From: a virus
Direction: 5' to 3' (one strand)
IMG/VR virus record: IMGVR_UViG_3300044712_000351
Location: 1 to 46,205 of that record
Length of the DNA: 46,205 nt
In this document: in pieces, positions 23,100 to 33,600 of the stretch
Numbering within the stretch: position 1 is the first letter of the stretch
Layout of the letters: every line of letters begins with the position of its first letter
Translations under genes and position numbers: made by a program
Notes under the pieces: generated by a model
Told to the model about the DNA's origin: nothing
What the model saw: only the letters and a program-made list of their open reading frames with translations
Databases searched by the model: none

Positions 23100-23501
23100 A
23101 TGTTTATTGATAACCAATTATATATGTCCGATGCTCAAACCTTTGCATCTGTTACCGGGGCCACTCCGTCAACCAGTTATATTGATATGACTGTAGCTGG
23201 CAATGCTGGACAGCCCTTGTGGGTTATAATCCGCGTTGAAACCGTCTTTGTCACTGCTGGGAGCAATCCCACATTGACTGTCGCCTTGCAATGTGACAGT
23301 GATTCAGCGTTCGGTAGTGCTACTACTCTTTGGACTGAGGCAACTATAGCCGAGGCAACTTTGGTCGATGAATACACCATTTACAAAGCACCTTTGCCGG
23401 ACGGTTGCGAGCGTTATCTTCGTGTGCTGTATACCCCATCCGCCGCGTATGATTCCGGCAAAATCGACGCTTTCCTGACCATGAATCCCGACAGGCTATA
23501 G
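23100..23501 (+). CDS. Capsid cement protein (Bbp16-like)
   Basis: 133 aa, RBS AAGGAGG. MFIDNQLYMSDAQTFA...SYIDMTVAGNAGQPLWVIIRV...LTVALQCDSDSAFGSATTLW follows the Bbp16 family that clamps the capsid of BPP-1-like phages. Encoded right after the capsid gene, as in that group. Confidence 0.82.
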   Translation: MFIDNQLYMSDAQTFASVTGATPSTSYIDMTVAGNAGQPLWVIIRVETVFVTAGSNPTLTVALQCDSDSAFGSATTLWTEATIAEATLVDEYTIYKAPLPDGCERYLRVLYTPSAAYDSGKIDAFLTMNPDRL

Positions 23502-23513
23502 GGGGTAATTTAA

Positions 23514-23846
23514 ATGTTCCTTTGTATTAAGGAGTGCTTTGTTAACGGCAGGAGATATGTACCTAATAACCCCAAAAAGAATATCGGTGAATTTGCGGGG
23601 GTGGAAAGCCATCCCTGCTTTAAAGAGGTTGCCGATGTTCCCAAAATTCCTATCATTGACGATAAAACCACATTAAGAGAACTTGCCCCGCCGCTTGGCT
23701 TTCAAAAGAAAGTCACTCCCGAGATTGAGCAAGAAATGAGAGATTTAAGGGCGGGTGGTGTCTCTGTTCAGGACGTGGCGCATAAGTTCAATGTTTCCGT
23801 GTCTACTGTTCTAAAGTATACGAAATCTGTCGAAAAGGAGGAATAA
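23514..23846 (+). CDS. Head protein with C-terminal helix-turn-helix
   Basis: 110 aa. The N-terminal half is a compact domain with Cys and Pro (FLCIKECFVNGRRYVPNNPKK). The C-terminal half MRDLRAGGVSVQDVAHKFNVSVSTVLKYTK is a clear helix-turn-helix. A DNA-binding motif in a capsid-region protein is unusual; it might contact packaged DNA or regulate. Confidence 0.6.
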   Translation: MFLCIKECFVNGRRYVPNNPKKNIGEFAGVESHPCFKEVADVPKIPIIDDKTTLRELAPPLGFQKKVTPEIEQEMRDLRAGGVSVQDVAHKFNVSVSTVLKYTKSVEKEE

Positions 23847-23849
23847 ACG

Positions 23850-24899
23850 TTGGCTTTTAATATTAAGAAAAGTGCCGGGATAATGGCGGTTAACGCTTTT
23901 CTGCAAAGTCTTATTGGCGGCGTAACTGCCGGGACGATAACAGCCAGCAAAGGGGTTACTGTTGACGCAAACAAAGATTGTGGCGACTTCCGCAACCTTG
24001 ACTGTACCAATCTGGATGCGGGGGCTTCCGGTACTGCCGGAACCGTCGACATATTCCCTTCCACCGCATCAAGGGGTAAGATTATTATCCAATGCGCTGA
24101 CAATACGACAGCCCACAATCTTACTATTACTAACGCGGCATTAAACGGCGCAAGCAAAACATTCACAATCCCCGCGCTGACTGGCTATGCCGCAGTATCC
24201 ACGGCGGCACTGACATTAGCCGAGGTTGATGTGCTTGATGATGCAGTAGCCGGTACAGTAGTGGCAAGTAAGGCGGTTGTCGTCGATGCGTCGAGCAGGA
24301 TAAATGTCTGGAATGTGTCGGGACTTACAACCATGGGAACGCAAACTTCCACCGCTCTTTATTTGGGCGCAGGGAATAGCACTACGGCTTTGTCCACGTC
24401 CACGGCTGACAAGAATTTCGTCGGGCTGTTTACTAAGTCCACAGCGACAAGCGGCGACAGTCGGGGGATTTACGCCAAACACTATGTTGAAGGTGCTGGC
24501 GGCGGCGGTGAAGCCCTACGGGCCTATACAATGGTCACGGCGGCGGCGGCACAGGCGCATGGAGCGCACATTACCGGGCAGCTTGACACAGGCGGTCAGG
24601 TCACAGGCCAATTATGCGGCGCAAGGGTGACGGCGGCAACCAAGACAGGGCTTACTCTGGCTGGCGGCTCCATCTGTGCGTTGCGTATCGACACCGATCT
24701 AAATAGTGCGGTATCCGGCATGACCGAATCTGCATTGATTGACATTCGGGAACTGCAAACCAACAAGATGGGCTACTTCCTGACCACAACGGACGTTACA
24801 GGGTGTCTAAAGGGTTCTGCTCCGGGCGCAATTAATAACGCTCTCAAATGCCGCATAAACGGGACAGATTTGTACATTCCGCTTTGCCCGGTATCGTAG
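23850..24899 (+). CDS. Virion surface/appendage protein
   Basis: 349 aa, TTG start with AAAAGGAGGAATAAACG upstream. Rich in Ala/Thr/Gly/Ser, with repetitive strands (GTITASKGVTVDANKDCGDFRNLDCTNLDAG, TSTALYLGAGNSTTALS) typical of beta-helical or trimeric fibre shafts. The C-terminus KCRINGTDLYIPLCPVS resembles the end of short virion-surface proteins. A head fibre or decoration trimer is likely. Confidence 0.6.
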   Translation: MAFNIKKSAGIMAVNAFLQSLIGGVTAGTITASKGVTVDANKDCGDFRNLDCTNLDAGASGTAGTVDIFPSTASRGKIIIQCADNTTAHNLTITNAALNGASKTFTIPALTGYAAVSTAALTLAEVDVLDDAVAGTVVASKAVVVDASSRINVWNVSGLTTMGTQTSTALYLGAGNSTTALSTSTADKNFVGLFTKSTATSGDSRGIYAKHYVEGAGGGGEALRAYTMVTAAAAQAHGAHITGQLDTGGQVTGQLCGARVTAATKTGLTLAGGSICALRIDTDLNSAVSGMTESALIDIRELQTNKMGYFLTTTDVTGCLKGSAPGAINNALKCRINGTDLYIPLCPVS

Positions 24900-24907
24900 G
24901 AGGTTAA

Positions 24908-25081
24908 ATGAGAACTTCAATTGAAAAACGGCGCAACGAACTATGTTTTGGCCTGTTAAAGTTGCACAGCCAGGAGAAGGATTTACAGGCCCAGCTTGCA
25001 CGAGTGCAGGAAAGCATTGAAGCGAACATCACGGCGATTGCCGAAATGGAAAAATTACTAACCGAAGGAGAGGGGCAATAG
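24908..25081 (+). CDS. Short coiled-coil protein
   Basis: 57 aa, RBS AGGAGG. Nearly all helix (EKDLQAQLARVQESIEANITAIAEMEKLL). It sits between the appendage gene and the tail tubular A gene; possibly an assembly or chaperone peptide. Unknown. Confidence 0.55.
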   Translation: MRTSIEKRRNELCFGLLKLHSQEKDLQAQLARVQESIEANITAIAEMEKLLTEGEGQ

Positions 25082-25098
25082 CCTCTCTCCCCCTTTAT
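25067..25098 (+). terminator. Weak terminator-like hairpin
   Basis: GAGAGG/CCTCTC stem around the stop codon, followed by C-rich sequence and TTTATTAT. The T tract is poor; possibly a partial terminator or mRNA 3' end stabiliser. Confidence 0.4.
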
Positions 25099-25115
25099 TA
25101 TAGGAGGGTTTTAAA

Positions 25116-25715
25116 ATGACTACCTTACAAATATGCAACTATGCTCTTGTCCTGATAGGGCAAAGCAAGAAAATAACTAGCTTAGACGACAACACGGCCC
25201 ATGCTACTGTGTGCGCTAGTGTTTATGATATAGCGCGGCAAACGGTTTTAGCCGAACATCCCTGGAATTTCGCCGTTAAACAGGCGGCACTCACAGAGGT
25301 GACGGACGAAACGAGCGCAGAAGATTATTCCTTTGTCTATGAGTACCCGAGCGACTGTCTCCGGGTACTTCGCATTTTCTACGGCGCAACAACAGCCGGA
25401 ACGGTAAACAAATACAAAGTCATCTACACCAAGGACGGAACAGTATTTGTCAAGCGTATTGTGTGCGATCTTGACGATGCTTATGCAGAATACATCCTGG
25501 ATTTGCAGGAAGAAGCATTGTTCACTCCTGCCTTTTGCGAGGCTTTAGCGGCAAAAATAGCCTCTCTAGCCGCCATGCCATTGACCCAGGACGCAAAGAT
25601 AGTCCAGGCTATGCAACAGACTTACGCAGGGATGCTTGCCCATGCGAAATATATGAGCGCCATTGAGCAACTACAGGACGTAAACAAACCTAACCGTTAT
25701 TTGGACGCGAGGTGA
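25116..25715 (+). CDS. Tail tubular protein A (T7 gp11-like)
   Basis: 199 aa, RBS AGGAGGG. LQICNYALVLIGQSKKITSLDDNTAHATVCASVYDIARQTVLAEHPWNFAVKQAAL is the family's typical opening; length is standard. It forms the ring joining portal and nozzle and is adjacent to the tail tubular B gene. Confidence 0.9.
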   Translation: MTTLQICNYALVLIGQSKKITSLDDNTAHATVCASVYDIARQTVLAEHPWNFAVKQAALTEVTDETSAEDYSFVYEYPSDCLRVLRIFYGATTAGTVNKYKVIYTKDGTVFVKRIVCDLDDAYAEYILDLQEEALFTPAFCEALAAKIASLAAMPLTQDAKIVQAMQQTYAGMLAHAKYMSAIEQLQDVNKPNRYLDAR

Positions 25716-25720
25716 TATAA

Positions 25721-28174
25721 ATGCCTTATTCCGCTTTACAGCCAAGCTTTGCGGCTGGCGAGATAGCCCCTGGATACTATCAGCGGTCAGACCTAGCTAA
25801 ATACAGCGTAGGCGCAAAAAAGATTCAGAATATGTATGTTCTCCCTAGTGGCGGCATACAGTCCCGCACTGGTACATTTCTAGTCAATGAGGTTAAAACA
25901 TCGGCACACCGTACCAGGATGCTTAGTTTCGTGTTCAATAATGAACAGGCATACATTATTGAAGCTGGAGCGCATTATAAAAGGTTTTATACCGAGGGCG
26001 GCGTTATCGTTAAAACAGTCGCTGATACCCTGCCGTGGGCTATAGGGACGACATATGGAGTAGCTTCTTTTGTTAAATATAACAATGTCATATATAGGAG
26101 TTTACAAAGTACCAACGTCGGTCATCAGCCGGATTCGTCTCCTACATGGTGGGTGGCTGATGCTACTTATGAGATATATTCGCCGTACACTATTGATGAT
26201 ACCTGGACACTGGCTACGGAACAGTCCGGGGATACGCTTTATGTTACGCACAAAGATTACATGACGCGCAAACTTACTCGGACAGGTCATGCCGCGTGGA
26301 CTATCAGCGAGTGTGCCTTTACAAATGGGCCTTTAGCGGCTGAAAATACTACGGCAACAACCATAACCCTATCACTTGCCGCGCCTAGTGTATGGATTCT
26401 AAACGGTGACACTACCGTTACCGCCACGGCAAGTACGGGCATATTCGACGCTGATTATATCGGCTCTACATGGGGCATACGCTATGTTTCCCATGCGGCA
26501 AGCTATACCGACACTATCCCGGCATTGACCGACTATACAAGTGCATCATACAGGGCGTATGGTGACTGGGAGATTATCATAAACCCGGAGGCCGGAGGGA
26601 TAGACGAGGGAGACATATATATTGACAAATCCCTTGATGGCGGTACAACTTGGTTTTCAATTAAAATCATTGCAAAAACTACGGACACTAGCAATATCAC
26701 AATAACGGGTTCAGACAGCGACGCTTGTCTATTGAGGATTAGACGGCCTGACCCTACGGCGGCATTTAACGACAGCGCGGTCATCGTAGTAAACGTCAAG
26801 GGCAAGCAATCCTGGGCGACATTTAAGATGACGGCATTTACCTCCACCACAGTAATGACCGCCACAATGATGTGCGACTTCTCACAGGGCGGGACGGCCT
26901 TTAAAACATGGGCAAAACCCGCTTGGTCGGATGTGGACGGCTGGCCTTCAACCGCTTCTTTCTATCAAAACAGGCTCGTCTTTGGCAATAGTCCTAGCGA
27001 ACCTTACGGATATTGGGCAAGTGTGACGGATGATTATGAAAATATGCTTGTCAGTATCCCGCAGGTGTCGGACGATGCCATAAAAGACCGCTTAGTAGGC
27101 AGGAAAGTAAACGAGATCAAATATTTCGTGCCTATGCAGGAACTCCTAGCCTTTACAACGGACAGCGAATGGACGATAGGGCCGGGAACGGACGGCATAC
27201 TGGCTTATAACAGCCGCAGGAACAAACAGCAGACATATTGGGGTTGTGCAAGCGTCCCGCCTCTTGTGGCCGGGAATACGGTTCTCTTTATCCAAAGGGG
27301 CGCAACAAAGGTTATAGGCTATACCTTCGACACGGACGGATACAGGACGGCAGAGTCGGATTTATCCATACTGGCAAGCCATTTACTTGACGGCTACACT
27401 ATTATTGATTGGGCATATCAGCAGATTCCCTACCCCATTGTGTGGGTTGTGCGATCTGACGGTATGCTTCTTTCTTTTACCTTCCACCGGGAGCATGACG
27501 TATGGGCATGGTGCAGACACGACACGGACGGCAGTTTTGAGGCTGTATGCGTGTTGCCCGGTACGACAACCGATTCCGTCTATTTCCTTGTTAACCGTAC
27601 CATAGGCGGCGTTACAAGGCGATTTATTGAAATGCTGGCAGACAGGGATGTTTCGGATAGGGACAACTTCCACGGCGTAGATTGTGGTGTTTATCACTCT
27701 GGAACTTCAATTACAGCATTAACGGGCCTAGACCATTTAGAAGGAGAAACGGTCACTGTATTGGCTGATGGCTCACTGTATACGAAGGTAGTCTCTGGCG
27801 GCAGGGTAATTCTCAATGCGGCGGCTACGGAAGTTCATGCCGGATTGCCTTTTACATGGGAATTAAACACTCTTCCACCAGATGTTAGTTCTAAGCAATC
27901 TGGGAACAGTATCGACAAAAAGAAAAACATACCCAGAGTCACGATTTGCGTAAAGGACAGTTACGGTGGGCAGATAGGCACGTTGAACAAGGACGGCGAC
28001 ATTGAGCAGCCTTCTAGAATTGAGTATGGCAACGAAACCGCGTTGAATACCCAGGAGATAGATGTCCCCATATTGGCCGAGTGGGATGCTGGCGGCTCTT
28101 TTGCCGTAACCGGGAACGGGGCATATCCTATGCACATTACGGCTGTAATCCCGCGCATTACGGTGGGCGGCTAA
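25721..28174 (+). CDS. Tail tubular protein B / nozzle (T7 gp12-like) with carbohydrate-binding insertion
   Basis: 817 aa. The opening ALQPSFAAGEIAPGYYQRSDLAKYSVGAKKIQNM and the block WPSTASFYQNRLVFGNSPSEP...WASVTDDYENM are diagnostic. Near residues 108-146 there is a chitin-binding-like module (TYGVASFVKYNNVIYRSL, PDSSPTWW), a common insertion in nozzle proteins. It builds the tail nozzle through which DNA exits and may touch the cell surface. Confidence 0.9.
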   Translation: MPYSALQPSFAAGEIAPGYYQRSDLAKYSVGAKKIQNMYVLPSGGIQSRTGTFLVNEVKTSAHRTRMLSFVFNNEQAYIIEAGAHYKRFYTEGGVIVKTVADTLPWAIGTTYGVASFVKYNNVIYRSLQSTNVGHQPDSSPTWWVADATYEIYSPYTIDDTWTLATEQSGDTLYVTHKDYMTRKLTRTGHAAWTISECAFTNGPLAAENTTATTITLSLAAPSVWILNGDTTVTATASTGIFDADYIGSTWGIRYVSHAASYTDTIPALTDYTSASYRAYGDWEIIINPEAGGIDEGDIYIDKSLDGGTTWFSIKIIAKTTDTSNITITGSDSDACLLRIRRPDPTAAFNDSAVIVVNVKGKQSWATFKMTAFTSTTVMTATMMCDFSQGGTAFKTWAKPAWSDVDGWPSTASFYQNRLVFGNSPSEPYGYWASVTDDYENMLVSIPQVSDDAIKDRLVGRKVNEIKYFVPMQELLAFTTDSEWTIGPGTDGILAYNSRRNKQQTYWGCASVPPLVAGNTVLFIQRGATKVIGYTFDTDGYRTAESDLSILASHLLDGYTIIDWAYQQIPYPIVWVVRSDGMLLSFTFHREHDVWAWCRHDTDGSFEAVCVLPGTTTDSVYFLVNRTIGGVTRRFIEMLADRDVSDRDNFHGVDCGVYHSGTSITALTGLDHLEGETVTVLADGSLYTKVVSGGRVILNAAATEVHAGLPFTWELNTLPPDVSSKQSGNSIDKKKNIPRVTICVKDSYGGQIGTLNKDGDIEQPSRIEYGNETALNTQEIDVPILAEWDAGGSFAVTGNGAYPMHITAVIPRITVGG

Positions 28175-28175
28175 T

Positions 28176-28604
28176 ATGATTGCCTATATTGATAAGGCGA
28201 CAGATGCGGACATTGACCATATATGTGAGCATATGCGCGACATTGACAAAAGGGAGTTATGGGCCGCTTTCCAGATGTCGCCAACGGAAGTATTAAGCCA
28301 TGCGGGGGAGTGCCATATCGGGCATGTAGACGGCTCCCCTGCCGTGGTATTCGGATGCCAGGACGGTATTGTCTGGATGCTGGCTACTGACGACATTAAG
28401 AAGGTCGGAGTGCGGTTTATATTGCGCTCACAGGATATTATCAGCGAGTGGCTCGAGCAGTACAGGCACATATACAACTATGTCCATATTGATAATCATA
28501 TTTCTATTCGTTGGCTTAAATGGCTAGGGTTTACCATTCATCCTCCTGCGCCGTATGGGGCTTTAGGTGAGTTATTCCATTTGTTTGAAAAGAGGTGGTC
28601 ATAA
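28176..28604 (+). CDS. gp13-like protein (GNAT-like fold)
   Basis: 142 aa. MIAYIDKATDADIDHICEHMRDIDKRELWAAF...SHAGECHIGHVDGSPAVVFGCQDG...WLKWLGFTIHPPAPYG follows the T7 gp13 family, an acetyltransferase-like fold needed for internal core assembly. The order gp13, gp14, gp15, gp16 is kept here. Confidence 0.8.
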   Translation: MIAYIDKATDADIDHICEHMRDIDKRELWAAFQMSPTEVLSHAGECHIGHVDGSPAVVFGCQDGIVWMLATDDIKKVGVRFILRSQDIISEWLEQYRHIYNYVHIDNHISIRWLKWLGFTIHPPAPYGALGELFHLFEKRWS

Positions 28605-29170
28605 TGTGTTCGCCAATGGCATTAGCGGTAGTATCCACCGTAGGCAGTACGGTTTCCGCTATGAACCAAGCAAGCTATGAGGCTGATGTAGCGCAGAGAA
28701 ACGCAGAAATAGAGGAGCAAAAGCGGCAATTAGCGCAGAAAAAGGGCATGGAGGAGCAGGGCAAGATAGAGCGTGAAAAGCAGGAATTGCAGGGCTATCA
28801 ACGGGCCGCAATGGGTTCATCCGGCATTGACAGCGGCTATGGAAGCGGCTTGGCTATTCTCTCTGACACGGCTTACCTTTCCGAGGAAGATAAGAAGGCG
28901 GCGCGGTTTAATGCCGATTTGGAAGCGTGGGGATACGGTGCTAATGCCGCACAGTATAGGGCTGATGCGGCTAATGCAAAGAGTGCCAGGACTGCGGCCT
29001 TATTCTCCGGCATTACCGAGCTAGGCGGAGAAGTGGCTAGTTACAGATCAACGAAAAAGGGTATGGTTGATTCAGGCTATACCTATGATTCAAAGAGTAA
29101 CATACCTAAATATAAGCGCAAAATGAAAACGGGTGACATACAGTCTTATGGCAATGGCAGGTGGGGGTGA
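28604..29170 (+). CDS. Internal virion protein B-like (gp14 analogue)
   Basis: 188 aa from the ATG at 28604, overlapping the previous stop (TAATG). N-terminal hydrophobic helix (MALAVVSTVGSTVSAM), then a long coiled coil rich in Glu/Gln/Lys/Ala (residues 25-60) and GSSGIDSGYGSGLAIL. Matches the pattern of podovirus ejection proteins that form a pore in the outer or inner membrane during DNA entry. Confidence 0.75.
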   Translation: MCSPMALAVVSTVGSTVSAMNQASYEADVAQRNAEIEEQKRQLAQKKGMEEQGKIEREKQELQGYQRAAMGSSGIDSGYGSGLAILSDTAYLSEEDKKAARFNADLEAWGYGANAAQYRADAANAKSARTAALFSGITELGGEVASYRSTKKGMVDSGYTYDSKSNIPKYKRKMKTGDIQSYGNGRWG

Positions 29171-29174
29171 TTAA

Positions 29175-30692
29175 GTGGCAGGTACTATACCGATAACGCA
29201 GCGCAAGGTATATACGGAGGGTGCGCCTAATGTGCATGTGCAAAGCAATGCGCCGAATTTGGGCGGGCAAGTGTTTGGGGCAATAGGGCAACTTGGAGAG
29301 AAGCTAGGCAAGATAGAGGAGCAGAACGATCACGACGCGGTTATTGAGGCAAAGGCCAATTTGGATGCCTGGATAAACGACTATTCCTACGGCGAAAATG
29401 GGGCATTGATGAAGCAAGGAAAGGATGCACTTGGTACGCCGGGGCTATTTAACCAAGACTTTGATACAAAGATCAAAGAAATAAGCGGAAACATGAAAAA
29501 TGGGCGGCAACAGGCTCTTTTCCAGCAATACGTCCTTACACAAAAACCCACATATATGGGAACATATACCCGGCATGAAGCAAAAGAAAAGGAAGTATAC
29601 CGGGAAGCAAATGCCAAGGTAGCGATTGACAACGCAAAGAAAAATGCTATCTTAAACCCTTTTGATGACGGCGCAAACAGTATTGCCGTTGATACCATCC
29701 ACAAAACGACAAAGCTTTCCTCCGGGCATCTTGGGGGTGAATACACAGGCAAGGTAGCGGCTGATGAAATAAGCGACTTGCGTGTTAAGCAAATAGAATA
29801 CCTCATAGGCCAAAAGAAAGGCGGGGACGCTCAGAAGTTCTTTGATGCCCATAAGGGCGAGATTGACCCTGCTCTACATGATAATGTTAATAACGCGATC
29901 AATAAGACAGTTGTGCCGCTTAAAGCCAGAACCATAACTGACGAACTGTTTAAAAAATATGGCGTTACCGGGGAACGGGCCGCGACAGCCGAACTAAAAG
30001 AAAAGCACGGCAACGACCCGAATTATGAATACTATTCCCGTGACTTACAAGGAAAGTATGTCGATGAACGGCGATTCAAGAAAGAGGATGACGAAAAAGA
30101 GGAAGAAAGCGTTGTTATGAGGGCTATCGCCGCAGGCTCTTCAAGTGAAGCGGATGAGATCATTAATAATTCAAAATTGCCGTACGGTAAAAAATATTGG
30201 ATTCGCAACCAAGTAAAGACAAGGGACAAGTTGCTTGGCTCTGGTAAAGCGTCGGAAGAACAGAAGATGTGGGCCAGATATGAAAGAAACGGGAATTTAT
30301 TCAAGGATGTTCAAGGATTGCGCGAACTAAACGAAATAGCCTTGAAGAATGATAATGAATTAACTCCGCAACAAAAAACACGGAAAGCTATTATTATGGA
30401 TAGGATGACAAGGTACAATACTTTCCTTTACGGCGGTGGTTTTGCACAAAGACAAACTGAAATGCTTAATCCGACATTAGGCGCACCACAGCAACAATCC
30501 GGTAACCCCGGAAAGTTGCAGGATACTTTCGGTAAGCCGCAAGGAGCGGAAGAGGAAGATGCGGATGATGCAAGCAACGGCGTTGGTGGTGGTTCAGACT
30601 ATGACGATACATTCCAAGCAATAAAGGCAGAACATCCTGGAGCAACAGACGAAGAAATATATTACTTTTTAACCAAGCGATACGGGGGCTAG
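29175..30692 (+). CDS. Internal virion protein C-like (gp15 analogue)
   Basis: 505 aa, GTG start. Mostly helical and charged; the N-terminal NAPNLGGQVFGAIGQLGEKLGKIEEQNDHDAVIEAKANLDAWIND is typical of gp15-like ejection proteins, and the C-terminus is acidic, ending near EAIYYFLTKRYGG-like residues. Probably ejected with DNA and forms part of the trans-envelope channel with the 30696 protein. Confidence 0.75.
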   Translation: MAGTIPITQRKVYTEGAPNVHVQSNAPNLGGQVFGAIGQLGEKLGKIEEQNDHDAVIEAKANLDAWINDYSYGENGALMKQGKDALGTPGLFNQDFDTKIKEISGNMKNGRQQALFQQYVLTQKPTYMGTYTRHEAKEKEVYREANAKVAIDNAKKNAILNPFDDGANSIAVDTIHKTTKLSSGHLGGEYTGKVAADEISDLRVKQIEYLIGQKKGGDAQKFFDAHKGEIDPALHDNVNNAINKTVVPLKARTITDELFKKYGVTGERAATAELKEKHGNDPNYEYYSRDLQGKYVDERRFKKEDDEKEEESVVMRAIAAGSSSEADEIINNSKLPYGKKYWIRNQVKTRDKLLGSGKASEEQKMWARYERNGNLFKDVQGLRELNEIALKNDNELTPQQKTRKAIIMDRMTRYNTFLYGGGFAQRQTEMLNPTLGAPQQQSGNPGKLQDTFGKPQGAEEEDADDASNGVGGGSDYDDTFQAIKAEHPGATDEEIYYFLTKRYGG

Positions 30693-30695
30693 ATT

Positions 30696-33600
30696 ATGGC
30701 TATAGACACGGGCGCAGTAAATGACTTTGGCGCATGGCGCGAAGAAAAACAGCGACAGGCTATTATTATGGGTACTCCCGAACAATCCAACGAACCTACG
30801 CAAGAATACAACAAAAGCGAATTAGCGGGAGACTGGGGCGGTCCTGGCACAAGCCCTATGGAATCCGTTATGAGGCTGGCTGGATTCGGTTCTTCCATAT
30901 GGAACTACGGCAAGGGCGCATATCAGGGCGGCGCGGAAGTGTACAAACAGCGCGAGGCGTTGGGCAATGTAGCCTATATTGATGACTGGGGCGGTATTAC
31001 TCCCAAGGAAGGTTATACCGAGGAAGATATTGCACCGCAAAAGGAAGAATTTGAAACGGCGCAAAAGAGGTTTTCCGAAGAAACCGTGTCCCCCACGGCA
31101 ATGATTGTCGGTTCTGTCCTTGCGCCTAAACTTGTTATCCCCGGCATTATTGCATCCCAGATAACAGAGGGCTATAAGAAGACCGAGGGGGCAACAGGCC
31201 AAAAAGTAGCAGGTGGACTTAAACAGGCCACATACGGCCCATTGGAAGAAATGATTACCGACCCGGAGGCCAAGGAAAAGTTTGAACAGAATCCGGCAGG
31301 GCAGACCGCAAATGCACTCTTAGCGGCAGGGCAGGTTATGCTCCCCTTTGAGATAGGCCGTCGCATTATTGACCATAAGCTAGGCAAGGTTAAGCCGCAG
31401 GAACAGGTACAGCAGCAGGGCGTACCTGCCGAAGAAGGCGCGGACATTATCGCTATCGGAGAGAAACAGTTGGGGAAGCCCTATAAATTAGAATCTAACG
31501 GCATAGATGCCACTGATTGCGGAAAATTTACGCAGGATGTCTTTGCTGAAAAAGGCATTGAGTTTGAAAAGCGGACTGCTGACGGCCAATACTACCAATT
31601 AGAGCAGGAAGGTAAAACTTTCACCGACGAAGGGCAACTACAGGAAGGGGATTTGGTATTCTGGGATGTGCCAAGCAATAGGGAAAGATGGGAGCCAAGC
31701 GGCGATCCTGCTGCCGTTAATGTTGACAATCAGGCATATAAAGGAATTACCCATGTCGGCATTTATGCCGGAAACGGGAAAGTGCTACAAGCCGGTGGGA
31801 AGGGTGTAGGGTATATTAATTTAGACACATACCCGATTGTTTCTTTTGGCAGGGCGTTGGAAGGTGCAGGAGAATACAGGTTTGCGGGAGCAGGAAGAAA
31901 AACTTCTTTAGATATAGCGGACGAGTTTGGACAATGGAAAGAGATCAGAGAAGAAGAAACAATATCCCGCAAAAATACCGAAATTCAAGAAAGGGAGCGG
32001 GTAATTGAGGAGCTGCCCACGAACAAAATAGCAGATATTGAGTTCGTAGACAAAAGCGGAGATAAAATAAATGTTTCTTGGACAGGGAGACAACTAAAAG
32101 AAAATACCGTTATCGGGGCTGATGGCATTAGAATGTCAACAGATCATGACTATATGGTGTCAAAGGTTACTCCCGAAACGGTTCAGCCATTATTCGGCAA
32201 TAAACCAAAGGAAAAACAAAGCGTCCCTGTTAACGGAACAATAACCCGCGATGATATTTTAAAAACATTGCGTGATGTTGTGGCTACCAGGACAGGCAAG
32301 ATTATCAAAAGAAACGCTCTTGGGATATTTAAAACAGACGCAGAAGTGATTAGGTCTAGAGAATATGGGGATTTTTCAACTTTAGCGCATGAATTAGGAC
32401 ACTATGTTGACAAGAAACTAAACTTAGTCGATCCTCAATATGAGACTGAATTAGTTTCCTGGGTAGAAAAAAAGTGGCCTAATGGCGAATATTCTCAAGA
32501 AGTACGACCAAAAGAAGGTGTTGCTGAGTTCGTTCAGCAGTATTTATTCAATCCAGAGGAAGCGCGGAAGAACTTCCCAACATTCTATGACCATTTTGAA
32601 AAAGCTATTTCTGCCGATAAAGAGATAAGTTCAACTGTTAAAATAGTTCAAGAGCAAATGAAAAAATGGTTTGGTCAATCTCCCGAAGCAAGGGGCCGCG
32701 CAGGAGTATCTTTCGGATATGAAAGAAAAGCCGAAGATATTGTAAAAAAGGCAAAAGATACTTGGTATGATGTTTACGAAAAACTGTTTGATGACAAAAT
32801 AGGATTGGCAAAGGCTGTTAAAGATGCGGAAAAGTCACTAGGTATCAAATTAGAAGCGGAAGAAAACCCCTATGTATTATCCCGGCTGGCTCAATCTTCC
32901 GCAACGGCAAGAGCGCAAATGCTTGTAGAGGATGTTAACCCGTCACTGGCAATAAATACACTGAACAAAATGTACAACGGTAATTTGATACATGATGTTA
33001 CTATCAAGTCCATACTTGCCAAACTAGACGCAAATACATTTGACAACGCATACCCTGATTATTTAAAAAATGGCAATTTTAAAGATTGGCGAGAGGCGTT
33101 TGATACTTACCTAGTGGCAAAAAGGCAAGCAGAATTGCAAGCTATTAACCCTGATTATACAGGGCCTATAAGCAAGGCTGATGTCGATGCGATAATAAAA
33201 AACGCACCTGCTAAATTTAGCGAAATAGCGAAAGATTTTTACCAATACAATGATAATCTTATGCGTATAGGCGTAGGCGAAGGGTTAATTAAGCGTGAAG
33301 TCTACGCAGAGCTGAAGAAAAAGTATCCTAACTATGCGCCAATGGCAAGGGATTTTGCTGACGAGGCGGCATTTATTGATAGTTTTGGTACAGGCAAAGG
33401 CTTTGGCAACGTGAAAAACCCTCTCAAAAAGATAACGGAAGAAGGTTCGGCAAGGGCGGTAATAAGCCCACTGGAAAGCACAATAAGAAACACTTATGTA
33501 ATGCTGAATTTAGCCGAAAGAAACAGGGTGGGGCTATCTTTCGTGAAACTGTCTGGCGTCGAAGGGTCCGGCAAGTTTGTCGAAGAGGTGACCGGCAATG

